A stretch of DNA of 27,916 bases, taken from positions 1 to 27,916 of the forward strand of contig JAHALQ010000017.1 in NCBI GenBank assembly GCA_018362935.1, in the 5' to 3' direction. The position numbers and the translations under genes are program-made. The notes below the pieces were generated by a model that did not search any database, was not told the origin of the DNA, and was given only the letters and a program-made list of their open reading frames with translations. Positions 15,301 through 22,805 of this stretch are shown one piece after another. The stretch is from Pseudomonadota bacterium. GTDB taxonomy: Bacteria; Pseudomonadota; Alphaproteobacteria; RF32; CAG-239. The number at the start of each line of letters is the position of its first letter. Positions within the stretch are counted from its first letter, which is position 1.

Positions 15301-15332
15301 AAATCCCCGCGTGAAAGCCGCGGGGATTTTTT
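15301..15332. terminator. bidirectional intrinsic terminator
   Basis: AAATCCCCGCG (15301-15311) pairs perfectly with CGCGGGGATTT (15319-15329) around a 7-nt loop. Ts follow on the plus strand to 15332, and four Us follow the stem on the minus strand. It ends the 45-aa gene from the left and the hlyBD operon (last codon at 15339) from the right. Confidence 0.88.
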
Positions 15333-15338
15333 ATGCCT

Positions 15339-16739
15339 TTACCTCTCGCGCAGACTTTCGTTGAGATATTTCATGACCGGCGAGAGCAGATACTCAATCA
15401 CGCGGCGTTTGCCGGTTTTGATTTCGGCGGTAACGCCCATGCCCGGTTTGAGCCGCACAACCTGTCCGTCAGCTTTGATTTTGTTATCAAGAAGCGTCAG
15501 GCGCGAAGGATAAATCAGCCCCATCTTTTCATCCTGAACGGCATCTCCGGAAATGTTGCGTACAGTTCCTTTAATCGTGCCGTATTTGGTGAAGGGAAAA
15601 CTGTCGATTTTGATTTCAACGTCCTGTTCGGGACGGACAAAGCCGATATCTTTGTTGAGAATCATAACGTCGGCTTCAAGCCGGTAGTCTTCGGGAACGA
15701 TGTTCATTATCGGCTTGGCGGTTTCGACCACGCCGCCTTTGGTGTGATAGACCAGCTGTTGTACATAACCCGAAAGCGGCGCGCGGACGACGGTGCGCTT
15801 GAGGGCTTCTTCATATTTGACAAGCTCCTGCTGGTAAGAGGCCAGCTTCTCGCGGGAATCGGTCAGCTCCTGCATCAGGTTTTTATCAAATTCGGCGAGG
15901 TACTGGCGCAGTTCTTTTTTGAGAAATTCGATATTCTCGTCGGTTTCGGCCATTTTTTTTGATTGGACATTGCGCTGCTGCTGCAGATTGGTGAGTTCTT
16001 CTTCCTGTTCCAGAAAAGTCAGGCGCGCCAGAAGTTTTTCATCAACGAGAATCTTTTTCTTTTCAATCCGTTCTTCGACGCTGGGCAGCAGTTTTTCAAT
16101 CCGGGTCAGTTCGGCGCCGATCGTGTCTCTTTCTTTTTCAGCCTTGGCAATCTGACCCTCTAAAACCTCAATTTTGGCGGCTTTTTCGGTCATTTGGCTG
16201 CGCAGGAGGCCGCTGTGCATTTTGACAAGATATTCATCGATGTCCGCTTCGTAGACAAAATTTTTCTGCGGGTCGTCAGTCAGCAGGGCTTTGAGGCGGG
16301 CGACGGCGATTTCGAGCGCTTTCATCTCGTTTTGAATACGGTTGATGTTGGCTCGGACTTCGGTCTGGTTGAACTTGATAAGCTTGTCGCCTTCTTTGAC
16401 ATACTGGCCTTCCTGCACATAGATTTCTACAATTTCGCTGTCGGTGAGGGTCTGGATGGTCTTAATGTTTGAAGCGGGGATCAGTTTCCCGGCGGCGGTG
16501 GCGATAATGTCGATTTTGCCGAGCACCGACCCCAACACCAGCACGGTAAACATCAGCATGATGATATAAGTCAGCAGCCGGGCGGCATGTGACGGCGGCA
16601 TTTCGGTGACTTCCAGCACCGCGGGAAGAAATTCCTTTTCATGTTCGTTCATGCCTTTGAGCTTGCTGTCGGCGGCGGCTTTTTCCTGCAGCAGGGCGAG
16701 GCGGGCAATCTGCCAGTATTTTTTGAGCTGTTCTATCAT
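15339..16739 (-). CDS. hlyD: type I secretion periplasmic adaptor, HlyD family
   Basis: HlyD-type adaptors connect the inner-membrane ABC exporter to the TolC channel. The 466-residue protein has a cytoplasmic N-terminal segment, one transmembrane helix (about 55-74), the first half of the lipoyl domain (I-V-E-I-Y-V-Q-E-G-Q-Y-V-K-E-G), a long coiled-coil hairpin (about 125-320), the second lipoyl half (V-R-A-P-L-S-G-Y-V-Q), and the HlyD ending P-G-M-G-V-T-A-E-I-K-T-G-K-R-R. The ATG at 16739 overlaps the exporter stop (ATGA) with AAGGAGAG upstream, so the two are coupled; a longer frame reaching back to 16787 would lie inside the exporter gene. It is the natural partner of the exporter at 16736 and, by position, of the RTX protein at 23654. 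No tolC is in the window. Confidence 0.92.
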   Translation of the reverse strand: MIEQLKKYWQIARLALLQEKAAADSKLKGMNEHEKEFLPAVLEVTEMPPSHAARLLTYIIMLMFTVLVLGSVLGKIDIIATAAGKLIPASNIKTIQTLTDSEIVEIYVQEGQYVKEGDKLIKFNQTEVRANINRIQNEMKALEIAVARLKALLTDDPQKNFVYEADIDEYLVKMHSGLLRSQMTEKAAKIEVLEGQIAKAEKERDTIGAELTRIEKLLPSVEERIEKKKILVDEKLLARLTFLEQEEELTNLQQQRNVQSKKMAETDENIEFLKKELRQYLAEFDKNLMQELTDSREKLASYQQELVKYEEALKRTVVRAPLSGYVQQLVYHTKGGVVETAKPIMNIVPEDYRLEADVMILNKDIGFVRPEQDVEIKIDSFPFTKYGTIKGTVRNISGDAVQDEKMGLIYPSRLTLLDNKIKADGQVVRLKPGMGVTAEIKTGKRRVIEYLLSPVMKYLNESLRER

Positions 16740-18901
16740 GCCGCGCTCTCCTTGGCGGGTGTTATCGGCGCGGTCTGGCTGTTCCACAGATAAGCATAGC
16801 GGCCGCCGCGTTTGAGGAGTTCGGCATGAGTACCGGTTTCGGTGATTTCGCCTTTTTCAATGGTGATAATCTGGTCACATTCGCGGACGGTTGACAGGCG
16901 GTGGGCAATCATGAAGACGGTGCGTCCTTTGCAAATTGAAGCCATGTTTTGCTGAATAATGCGTTCGGATTCATAATCCAGCGCCGAGGTGGCTTCGTCA
17001 AAAATGAGAATCCGCGGGTTGTTGACAAGGGCGCGGGCGATAGCGATGCGCTGCCGCTGGCCGCCGGAAAGCGACGAGCCGCGTTCTTCGATTATCGTAT
17101 CGTAGCCGTCGGGCAGTTCGGTAATAAATTCATGCGCGCCGGCAAGTTTGGCAGCGGCAATTATCCTGTCCATGGAAACAGCCGGGTTGGTGAGAGCGAT
17201 GTTTTCGCGGACGCTTTTGTTGAAGAGGTAGTTTTCCTGCAAAACAACGCCGATTTGGCGGCGCAGCCAGGCGGTGTCGACCGTGGAAATGTCGATGCCG
17301 TCAATCAGGACTTTACCGCTTTCGGGAATATAAAGCCGCTGAATCAGCTTGGTGACGGTGGATTTGCCGGAGCCTGAGGGGCCGACAAAGCCGATTTTCT
17401 GTCCAGCTTTGACTTTGAAGCTCATCTTTTTGAGAATTTCCGGGCCGCCGGGGATGTAGCGGAAAGTGATGTCTTTGAACTCGACGCTGCCTTTGATGTC
17501 GGGCATGGAGCCTTTCGACAGGGTGGACGTGACTTCGGACGGCGTGTTGAGGATGTCGGACAGTTTTTCGATAGAGATTTTGGCCTGCTGGAAGTTCTGC
17601 CACAGCTGCGCCAGACGCAAAATCGGCTGGGTGACGCGTCCGGAAAGCATATTGAAGGCAATCAGCTGGCCGACCGAAAGTTCGCCTTTCATGACGAGTG
17701 AAGCGCCAATCCACAAAGTCAGCGCCATGGTGATTTTCTGAATCAGCTGGACACCCTGTCCGGCGATGTTGTTGATGTGCGAGGCGCGGAAACTCGAGCT
17801 GACATAGGCGGCGAGCTGCTGTTCCCAGCGGCGCTGCATCTGCGGTTCGACCGCCAGCGATTTGACGGTTTCGACCCCGGAAACGGCCTCGACCAGAAAA
17901 CACTGGTTTTCGGCGCCGCGGCGGAAACGCTCGTCAATGCGAGCGCGGAGGATCGGTGTAAAAAACAACGACAGCACGACATAAACCGGAATCGAAAGCA
18001 GCACAATCAAGGTCAGGGTCGCGGAGTAAAAGAACATGACGGTAAAGAAGATTATGGTAAAAAAGAAGTCGATAATCAGGGTGAGGGTCGAGCCGGTCAG
18101 AAAGTTGCGGATGTTTTCAAGTTCATGGACGCGGGCGACGGTATCGCCGACTTTGCGGACGCCGAAGTAAGCCAACGGCAGGCGGATAAGGTGGCGGAAC
18201 AGGCTGGCGCCAAGCTCAACGTCAATCCGCGTGGTGGTGTGCGAGAAAGTATAAGTGCGCAGGCCGCCGAGCAGGGTTTCGAAAACGGAGATGCAAATCA
18301 GGGCAATCATCAATACGTCAAGGCTGGACAACCCGCGGTTGACCAGCACTTTGTCAATCACGACCTGAAACAGCAGCGGCGACACGAGCGCGAACAATTG
18401 CAAGAAGAAAGAAGCGAGAATAACCTCGCCGAAGAGGCGGCGGTATTTGACGACCGCGGGAATAAACCACGAAATGTCGAATTTGCGGTTTTTGCCGTTG
18501 ATGAACTCGCGGCAGGTCATCATCAACAGGCGGCCGTTCCATTTTTGCAGAAAAGCGTCTTTGTCGAGCACCTGCGGGCGGTTGCCGGCGGCAGGATTCT
18601 GAATCAGAACTTTGTCGTTTTCGCATTTGCCGAGGATGAAATATGAACCGTCGCGGGATTGGGCAATCGCGGGCAGGCTGACTTTGTCGAGGCGCTGCCA
18701 TTCGGTGTTGACAAAGCGGGCTTTGAAGGAGAATTCCTTGGCCAGCTGCAACAGCTCGCATTCTTCAAAAAAAGAATTCTGGCGGTCATATTTGTGGCGA
18801 ACCTGGTCCAGAGAAATCGGTTTTTCGAAGAAATTGGCCATAATCGCAAAACAGGCGAGGCCGGTGTCTATCGGGGAAGAGGTGTTTGCTGTTTCTATCA
18901 T
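16736..18901 (-). CDS. hlyB: type I secretion ABC exporter, HlyB-like with inactive C39 domain
   Basis: The 721-residue exporter would pump an unfolded RTX substrate from the cytoplasm. Its first ~130 residues form a C39 peptidase-like domain. The catalytic Cys position is Thr13 (I-D-T13-G-L-A) and the His position is Tyr87 (G-S-Y87-F-I-L), so it cannot cleave double-glycine leaders and should act as a docking domain, as in HlyB. Six transmembrane segments follow (about 155-420), then the ATPase: Walker A G507-P-S-G-S-G-K-S-T, signature L611-S-G-G-Q, Walker B I-L-I-F-D-E636 and H-loop H667. The ATG at 18901 has no clear Shine-Dalgarno site. The promoter is at 18937-18965. Codon use is genome-like, unlike the divergent cassette. 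Confidence 0.93.
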   Translation of the reverse strand: MIETANTSSPIDTGLACFAIMANFFEKPISLDQVRHKYDRQNSFFEECELLQLAKEFSFKARFVNTEWQRLDKVSLPAIAQSRDGSYFILGKCENDKVLIQNPAAGNRPQVLDKDAFLQKWNGRLLMMTCREFINGKNRKFDISWFIPAVVKYRRLFGEVILASFFLQLFALVSPLLFQVVIDKVLVNRGLSSLDVLMIALICISVFETLLGGLRTYTFSHTTTRIDVELGASLFRHLIRLPLAYFGVRKVGDTVARVHELENIRNFLTGSTLTLIIDFFFTIIFFTVMFFYSATLTLIVLLSIPVYVVLSLFFTPILRARIDERFRRGAENQCFLVEAVSGVETVKSLAVEPQMQRRWEQQLAAYVSSSFRASHINNIAGQGVQLIQKITMALTLWIGASLVMKGELSVGQLIAFNMLSGRVTQPILRLAQLWQNFQQAKISIEKLSDILNTPSEVTSTLSKGSMPDIKGSVEFKDITFRYIPGGPEILKKMSFKVKAGQKIGFVGPSGSGKSTVTKLIQRLYIPESGKVLIDGIDISTVDTAWLRRQIGVVLQENYLFNKSVRENIALTNPAVSMDRIIAAAKLAGAHEFITELPDGYDTIIEERGSSLSGGQRQRIAIARALVNNPRILIFDEATSALDYESERIIQQNMASICKGRTVFMIAHRLSTVRECDQIITIEKGEITETGTHAELLKRGGRYAYLWNSQTAPITPAKESAA

Positions 18902-18936
18902 TAGACGAGTTTTTCAAAAGTTTCTAGTATGATTGC

Positions 18937-18965
18937 AGATTAAAGATAATTTTGCGCAATGTCAA
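18937..18965 (-). promoter_or_regulatory. near-consensus promoter of the hlyBD operon
   Basis: On the minus strand a perfect TTGACA (18965-18960) precedes TAATCT (18942-18937) by exactly 17 nt. The spacer begins with the small palindrome TTGCGCAA. The start site near 18930 gives a ~30-nt leader. Confidence 0.65.
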
Positions 18966-18988
18966 AAGCAAAATGCGCCCGGCCATGG

Positions 18989-19004
18989 TTTATCTTAAGA
19001 TAAA
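18989..19004. promoter_or_regulatory. 16-bp perfect palindrome, candidate operator
   Basis: TTTATCTTAAGATAAA reads the same on both strands. It lies upstream of the -35 of the hlyBD promoter and ~70 bp before the first cassette gene, in the right place to control both divergent units. No U-run follows that would suggest a terminator. A second inverted repeat, GCAGCAA (19028-19034) with TTGCTGC (19056-19062), lies just before the ATG at 19072 and could fold in that leader. Confidence 0.45.
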
Positions 19005-19071
19005 TTTAATAGAGCTAATGTAAACTGGCAGCAATTAACGAACACTATTGAACTTTTGCTGCGGGGCGCGG

Positions 19072-19665
19072 ATGACGGAAAAACAATTGCCGGTGTTATT
19101 TCAAAAGATATTCAATTTTGTGAAGTATTTTCGAGATATATATTTACAATTCTTTTGGTTAATTAACGGAATTCTAATTTTGATATATCTATTGCTTTTC
19201 TGGCATAAAATGTATTTATACATATGGAATTATAAAAAAGAATATTTTCCTATATTTATATTTTGTGGTTTGCAAGTTAGTTTTATGGCTGTGTTGAATA
19301 GTCGTTTTAATTTTATAAAATTTTTATTTTTTTATTTAGTTAAGGTGTCCTCTTTTGTTTTTATTTTTTCTGTTATTCTTATTTATCTTGTGTTTAATAG
19401 ATGTGTGGGAAGCTTTATGCAGTTTTTGATTGCTAAAGTTCCAGTTGATTTATTTCTGAGTTGTCTTACTTCAAAGTTTATTGCTATTCTATTGCTTTTT
19501 TATAGCATCTGGATGATTTTTTTTCTTTTTTTTCCAAAAAAATTTTATGCAAATTCAGAGAAAAGAACTGTTCTTAATAGTTGGATATTACCGATAAGTT
19601 TTTATCTTATCTTATTTTATCCGGCCTTTCATTATTATGTTACAGGTTCAAAATTTTTTTTGTAA
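19072..19665 (+). CDS. polytopic membrane protein of unknown function (cassette gene 1)
   Basis: A 197-residue, very hydrophobic protein with about five predicted membrane segments (roughly 26-44, 60-76, 83-108, 136-154 and 170-188) and short basic connectors. I recognise no family. The ATG at 19072 follows a G-rich stretch; the frame is open to a TTG at 19048, which has no ribosome site. It is the first gene of the AT-rich cassette and diverges from hlyB. An inverted repeat in the leader (19028-19062) could limit translation. Its size and topology resemble the other cassette membrane proteins, but I do not see their shared N-terminal motif. Confidence 0.65.
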   Translation: MTEKQLPVLFQKIFNFVKYFRDIYLQFFWLINGILILIYLLLFWHKMYLYIWNYKKEYFPIFIFCGLQVSFMAVLNSRFNFIKFLFFYLVKVSSFVFIFSVILIYLVFNRCVGSFMQFLIAKVPVDLFLSCLTSKFIAILLLFYSIWMIFFLFFPKKFYANSEKRTVLNSWILPISFYLILFYPAFHYYVTGSKFFL

Positions 19666-19696
19666 CAGCTTTTTTATTAGGAATTTTATATAGGGA

Positions 19697-19777
19697 ATGA
19701 TGATGCAGACGGTGAAAGTAAAAAATAAAATTAAGGAAAAGGTTTTTCTGTATGCGATGCAATTTGTGTTGAACTGA
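19697..19777 (+). CDS. possible 26-aa peptide with triple ATG start
   Basis: Three consecutive ATGs after a TAGGGA stretch open a 26-codon frame (M-M-M-Q-T-V-K-V-K-N-K-I-K-E-K-V-F...) that ends 28 nt before the next gene. The peptide is basic and then hydrophobic. It may be a leader peptide, a small membrane-associated peptide or chance. Support is limited to the weak ribosome site and its position in the presumed operon. Confidence 0.25.
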   Translation: MMMQTVKVKNKIKEKVFLYAMQFVLN

Positions 19778-19805
19778 AATTATTATTTGCTTGAGAGGAA
19801 AAATA

Positions 19806-20549
19806 ATGAAAAATTGCAAAAAGAATATAGAAATTCCTGATCTGAAAATTTCAGAGAAGCTGCATGAAAGAAATCCTTTCAAGCCAATGATGCATCGGCT
19901 TGAAAACAAAAAAGAGAATGGGGTGCTTTATCGAATTTTTTTATTAATTTTTCTTGTGCTGTATTTTTTGTTTTTCACAACCAAATTTTTTAGTGCAGGT
20001 TACGTTAATATAAGTGTGATTTTGCTTTATGCTTTTCTTTTGTATTTTTCTTATCTGTATCGCTATAAGCTTGTTTTTTCTAATTATAGAAATAATAATG
20101 GCGATTTTTTCCCGAAAGAAATGGAAAAGCTTTTATTAAAGTTTTTTATAATAATCTTATTGGTCGTTGTGTTTCGAGATTGTAATTGTGGGGCGGATAA
20201 GAGTATCAACACTACCATTTATAACTACAATTTAATTGTAACTGGCGTTATGTCTTTTGCTGTTTTATGTGTCGTATCGAATATATATTCTGTTTTTCAA
20301 CGTTATGTTATATTTTTAAAGACGGCAAATGCTTATCTTTTAGGGATATGTAATTTAATAATTATTCCCATGTTTACGCTTGATCTTTATTACGAGGGAT
20401 TGATAAACCAAAGCAACCTCATGTTCTTTTTAGCATTGTTTTTGATATTTTTTGCTGTTTATTTTTCCTTTTCATATTTAATTTTTTTATACATGCTTGT
20501 CATAAGACATATGGCAATTAGGATAAATGGACGAGGTGCTTATGAATAA
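19806..20549 (+). CDS. polytopic membrane protein (cassette gene 2, paralogue of the gene at 21525)
   Basis: A 247-residue protein with a soluble, basic N-terminal ~40 residues and about six membrane segments (near 43-58, 66-88, 110-124, 142-162, 176-194 and 203-234). The ATG at 19806 has GAGAGG 7 nt upstream; a TTG further up is unlikely. The N terminus contains L13-K-I, N23-P, L32-E-N and N38 at the same spacing as in the protein at 21525, just before the first helix, so the two appear homologous. A short loop, R-D-C-N-C, near 124-128 has two Cys. No known family is recognised. The 3' end overlaps the ankyrin gene by 8 bp, so expression is coupled. Confidence 0.68.
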   Translation: MKNCKKNIEIPDLKISEKLHERNPFKPMMHRLENKKENGVLYRIFLLIFLVLYFLFFTTKFFSAGYVNISVILLYAFLLYFSYLYRYKLVFSNYRNNNGDFFPKEMEKLLLKFFIIILLVVVFRDCNCGADKSINTTIYNYNLIVTGVMSFAVLCVVSNIYSVFQRYVIFLKTANAYLLGICNLIIIPMFTLDLYYEGLINQSNLMFFLALFLIFFAVYFSFSYLIFLYMLVIRHMAIRINGRGAYE

Positions 20550-21507
20550 AATACGATTTGTTCTTTTGGTTGTATTGTCAGTCACTTTTTGCGGTGGTTC
20601 GCATTCTGTTTTTGCCCAGAATGATTCATTAAAAATTTTTAAGAATTTAAATGAACATCAGGGGCAGTTAACTAATTCTATTGTTAACTCACCTGAATTA
20701 TTAAAAAAATGGACAACTATGAATTCCGTACTTTCCAACGGTACGGTTGCAGAGGTTGAAGAATATATCAAAGATAAGGATGTAAATGAAGTTATTTTCT
20801 GTTCGACAATGCTTACCACTTTGATTACAAGCCTTATTCAAGGTAATCCGTTTCCAGAGCTTGTTTCAGAAAAGGTAAGTTTGTTACTAAAAGCCGGAGC
20901 AGATGTTAACAAAATTCCGTGTCCCAATAAGGCTACATTGCCGCCTTTAAGTTTAACTGTATCTCTTCCTACGGGATTAGAAGGAGTGAAACTTTATACG
21001 CTGTCAGCTTTTCAACAACAATTAATGCTAAAGCAGGGGGATTGTGGTATTCAAAGGGTTTTGGTCAAGCCATGTAAAGATTTTACTGACGAAGATAAAT
21101 ATAAAATTGTATCTGCTATTGAAAAGAGTTTTAGTGATAAAAAAGACAGTCTGGAACTTAATTTAATGGAAATTGTAAAATTATTGGTAAGATATGGTGC
21201 AGATATTAATCAAAAAGATGTTGTTGGATATACAGCATTAAACTATGCCGCTAACGTATCTTCCGGATTTTCGACTGTTCCGTTGAAGTATTTGATAGAA
21301 AATGGCGGTAATGTAAATACGATTTCAAACCAAGGAGGTACACCGTTGCATAATGCCGCGGCGGCTGGTAATCGACAGGCAATAAACATCTTGATACGTG
21401 CTGGCGCAGATACTTCTATACGTAACAATCAAGGGCTTCGGTATGATGAAATTAACGCGGCATCTAAGGCGAATGCAATGAAGCAATTAAATGAAGTAGC
21501 TCCATAG
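20542..21507 (+). CDS. exported ankyrin-repeat protein (cassette gene 3)
   Basis: A 321-residue protein with a clear signal peptide (K-I-R-F-V-L-L-V-V-L-S-V-T-F, probable cleavage after V-F-A25), so it should act in the periplasm or outside. Ankyrin repeats are visible: L-L-L-K-A-G-A-D-V-N (about 114-123), a repeat pair around V-K-L-L-V-R-Y-G-A-D-I-N (212-223) and Y-L-I-E-N-G-G-N-V-N (250-259), then G-G-T-P-L-H-N-A-A-A-A-G-N (265-277) and I-L-I-R-A-G-A-D (283-290). The segment between 125 and 200 breaks the repeat pattern. GAGG lies before the ATG at 20542. Ankyrin repeats bind proteins, so a periplasmic partner or inhibitor role for the neighbouring exported protein is plausible (inference). 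Confidence 0.8.
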   Translation: MNKIRFVLLVVLSVTFCGGSHSVFAQNDSLKIFKNLNEHQGQLTNSIVNSPELLKKWTTMNSVLSNGTVAEVEEYIKDKDVNEVIFCSTMLTTLITSLIQGNPFPELVSEKVSLLLKAGADVNKIPCPNKATLPPLSLTVSLPTGLEGVKLYTLSAFQQQLMLKQGDCGIQRVLVKPCKDFTDEDKYKIVSAIEKSFSDKKDSLELNLMEIVKLLVRYGADINQKDVVGYTALNYAANVSSGFSTVPLKYLIENGGNVNTISNQGGTPLHNAAAAGNRQAINILIRAGADTSIRNNQGLRYDEINAASKANAMKQLNEVAP

Positions 21508-21524
21508 GATTGGAACAGCAGATA

Positions 21525-22367
21525 ATGACTAAGTTGAAGAAAAGCACTGTTCGGAATAAAGGTAAAAAATCAGCAATTATTGCGCCGGTAGAAAATAATA
21601 ATTTTGATATTTTGAAAATAACCGGTCAGTTATCCTATGAAAATCCTTTGCGTAAATTTACGTGTGCTTTGGAGAACGGCAGATTGAACAGATTGTTTTG
21701 TTATCAGTTTTTAAGTTGTTTGTTTTTGATTTATATTTGGTTATTATTTTTTTGTTCTACTTGGAACGTTGCCAAATTATTAATTGCATTGTGGGGAACT
21801 TATACTCTTATCAGGCTTCAAATTAAGCCATATTTTGAGGTTGACGTTGTATCGCATCTTAACCGCAAAAAAGATTTATCTATATATTTGTCTTCTATTT
21901 CTTATTTGTTAGTTGGTATTTGTTTTGCGCTCTCATTTTTTGAAATAATTGTTTTTTGTCGCCCGCTTTCTTGGAAAAGTATAGGGCAGGCAGCTTTGTT
22001 GCTAGAGCCAACTTCTCTATTTACTTTAGAGTTTCTATTTATTGTGAGCATTGGTGTGGGATTCTTTGTTTCTCTTTATAATATTTGGACAACTTATCAA
22101 TTATATCAATTGACATTATTATTGAGAAAAGAAACTCTGGATTTAAAGTTATTTAGATTTGTATTGATGAGCTTTGGTATTTTTTATTTGCCTTGGGTGG
22201 TCAATAAACTTTATTGTAATAGTCATGAGGCACTAATATTATTTCCTTTGTTTTCCATTCTGCCGTATTGTTTTTTTTCTGAATTGTTATCCGGTATTTG
22301 GGTTACGATTTATTTAATGTTACGGAAAATTTCTGTTTTTATTAATAAATTGTATAACACGGAATAA
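21525..22367 (+). CDS. polytopic membrane protein (cassette gene 4, paralogue of the gene at 19806)
   Basis: A 280-residue protein with a basic soluble N terminus of ~55 residues and about six membrane segments (near 60-77, 80-95, 121-145, 168-195, 215-232 and 240-268). The motif L30-K-I, N40-P, L49-E-N, N55 matches the protein at 19806 with identical spacing (10, 9 and 4 residues between elements), which supports common ancestry. I recognise no family. The ATG at 21525 has only a weak site (GGAACAG); a TTG at 21510 is in frame. It follows the ankyrin gene by 17 nt and is the last gene before the terminator at 22405. Confidence 0.66.
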   Translation: MTKLKKSTVRNKGKKSAIIAPVENNNFDILKITGQLSYENPLRKFTCALENGRLNRLFCYQFLSCLFLIYIWLLFFCSTWNVAKLLIALWGTYTLIRLQIKPYFEVDVVSHLNRKKDLSIYLSSISYLLVGICFALSFFEIIVFCRPLSWKSIGQAALLLEPTSLFTLEFLFIVSIGVGFFVSLYNIWTTYQLYQLTLLLRKETLDLKLFRFVLMSFGIFYLPWVVNKLYCNSHEALILFPLFSILPYCFFSELLSGIWVTIYLMLRKISVFINKLYNTE

Positions 22368-22404
22368 TAGTAACTAAGAAATGTTGAAGCAAGTAACTTA
22401 ATTG

Positions 22405-22431
22405 AAGTCCTGGGAATCGCCGGGCTTTTTT
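22405..22431 (+). terminator. intrinsic terminator ending the first cassette unit
   Basis: AAGTCC (22405-22410) pairs with GGGCTT with one G-U pair, and GG pairs with CC across a small loop with one bulged T, followed by seven Ts (22425-22431). It separates the genes at 19072-22367 from the unit leading into the RTX gene. The 22432-22670 stretch after it has no complete gene that I can support and may contain the promoter of the next unit. Confidence 0.6.
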
Positions 22432-22511
22432 GTGGCGCATAATTTTAAGTAATGCAATTTTAGGTTGTGTTGTAAATGACGATATTTACAATTCTACGTG
22501 TAAATTAGCTT

Positions 22512-22805
22512 TTGCTCATCTTCTGGTTGTTATTTTGTTTGCAATCTAGGATTGTTTTTCGATATCCTGAATTTGTTATTTTCTCTCGGAGCAGAACGAC
22601 GAATACGTTACTCATTCATCGCTTTTTGAGCATCCGCACTAACTTCCCTTCAAATTATATCGCTAAGGAAAACTATGAATTCGGCAACACGGTTAAAGAA
22701 ATACCGGTTCTGAAAGTCGTGGGTGTTAATCCCTGGGTTAAATTGGAAGATATTAATAAAAACGGACTATCTAATGGTTTTGTTGGAGGAAAATTTGTTG
22801 GGTAG
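22512..22805 (+). pseudogene. frame-broken fragment before the membrane protein gene
   Basis: A 97-codon open frame opens at a TTG with no ribosome site and ends at a TAG overlapping the start region of the next gene. Its second half (E-I-P-V-L-K-V ... N-P-W-V-K-L-E-D-I-N-K-N-G) loosely recalls the N terminus of the protein at 19806 (E-I-P-D-L-K-I ... N-P ... L-E-N), although the spacing differs. A well-formed start (AAGGAA, then ATG at 22675) lies in a different frame and stops after 12 codons. The simplest reading is a third membrane paralogue whose N-terminal part suffered frameshifts; two overlapping small genes are the alternative. Confidence 0.3.

Noticed and set aside
17777..18646. Long plus-strand open frame antisense to the exporter
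   Set aside because: It is a shadow of the hlyB reading frame, lacks a ribosome site and has no recognisable protein features.
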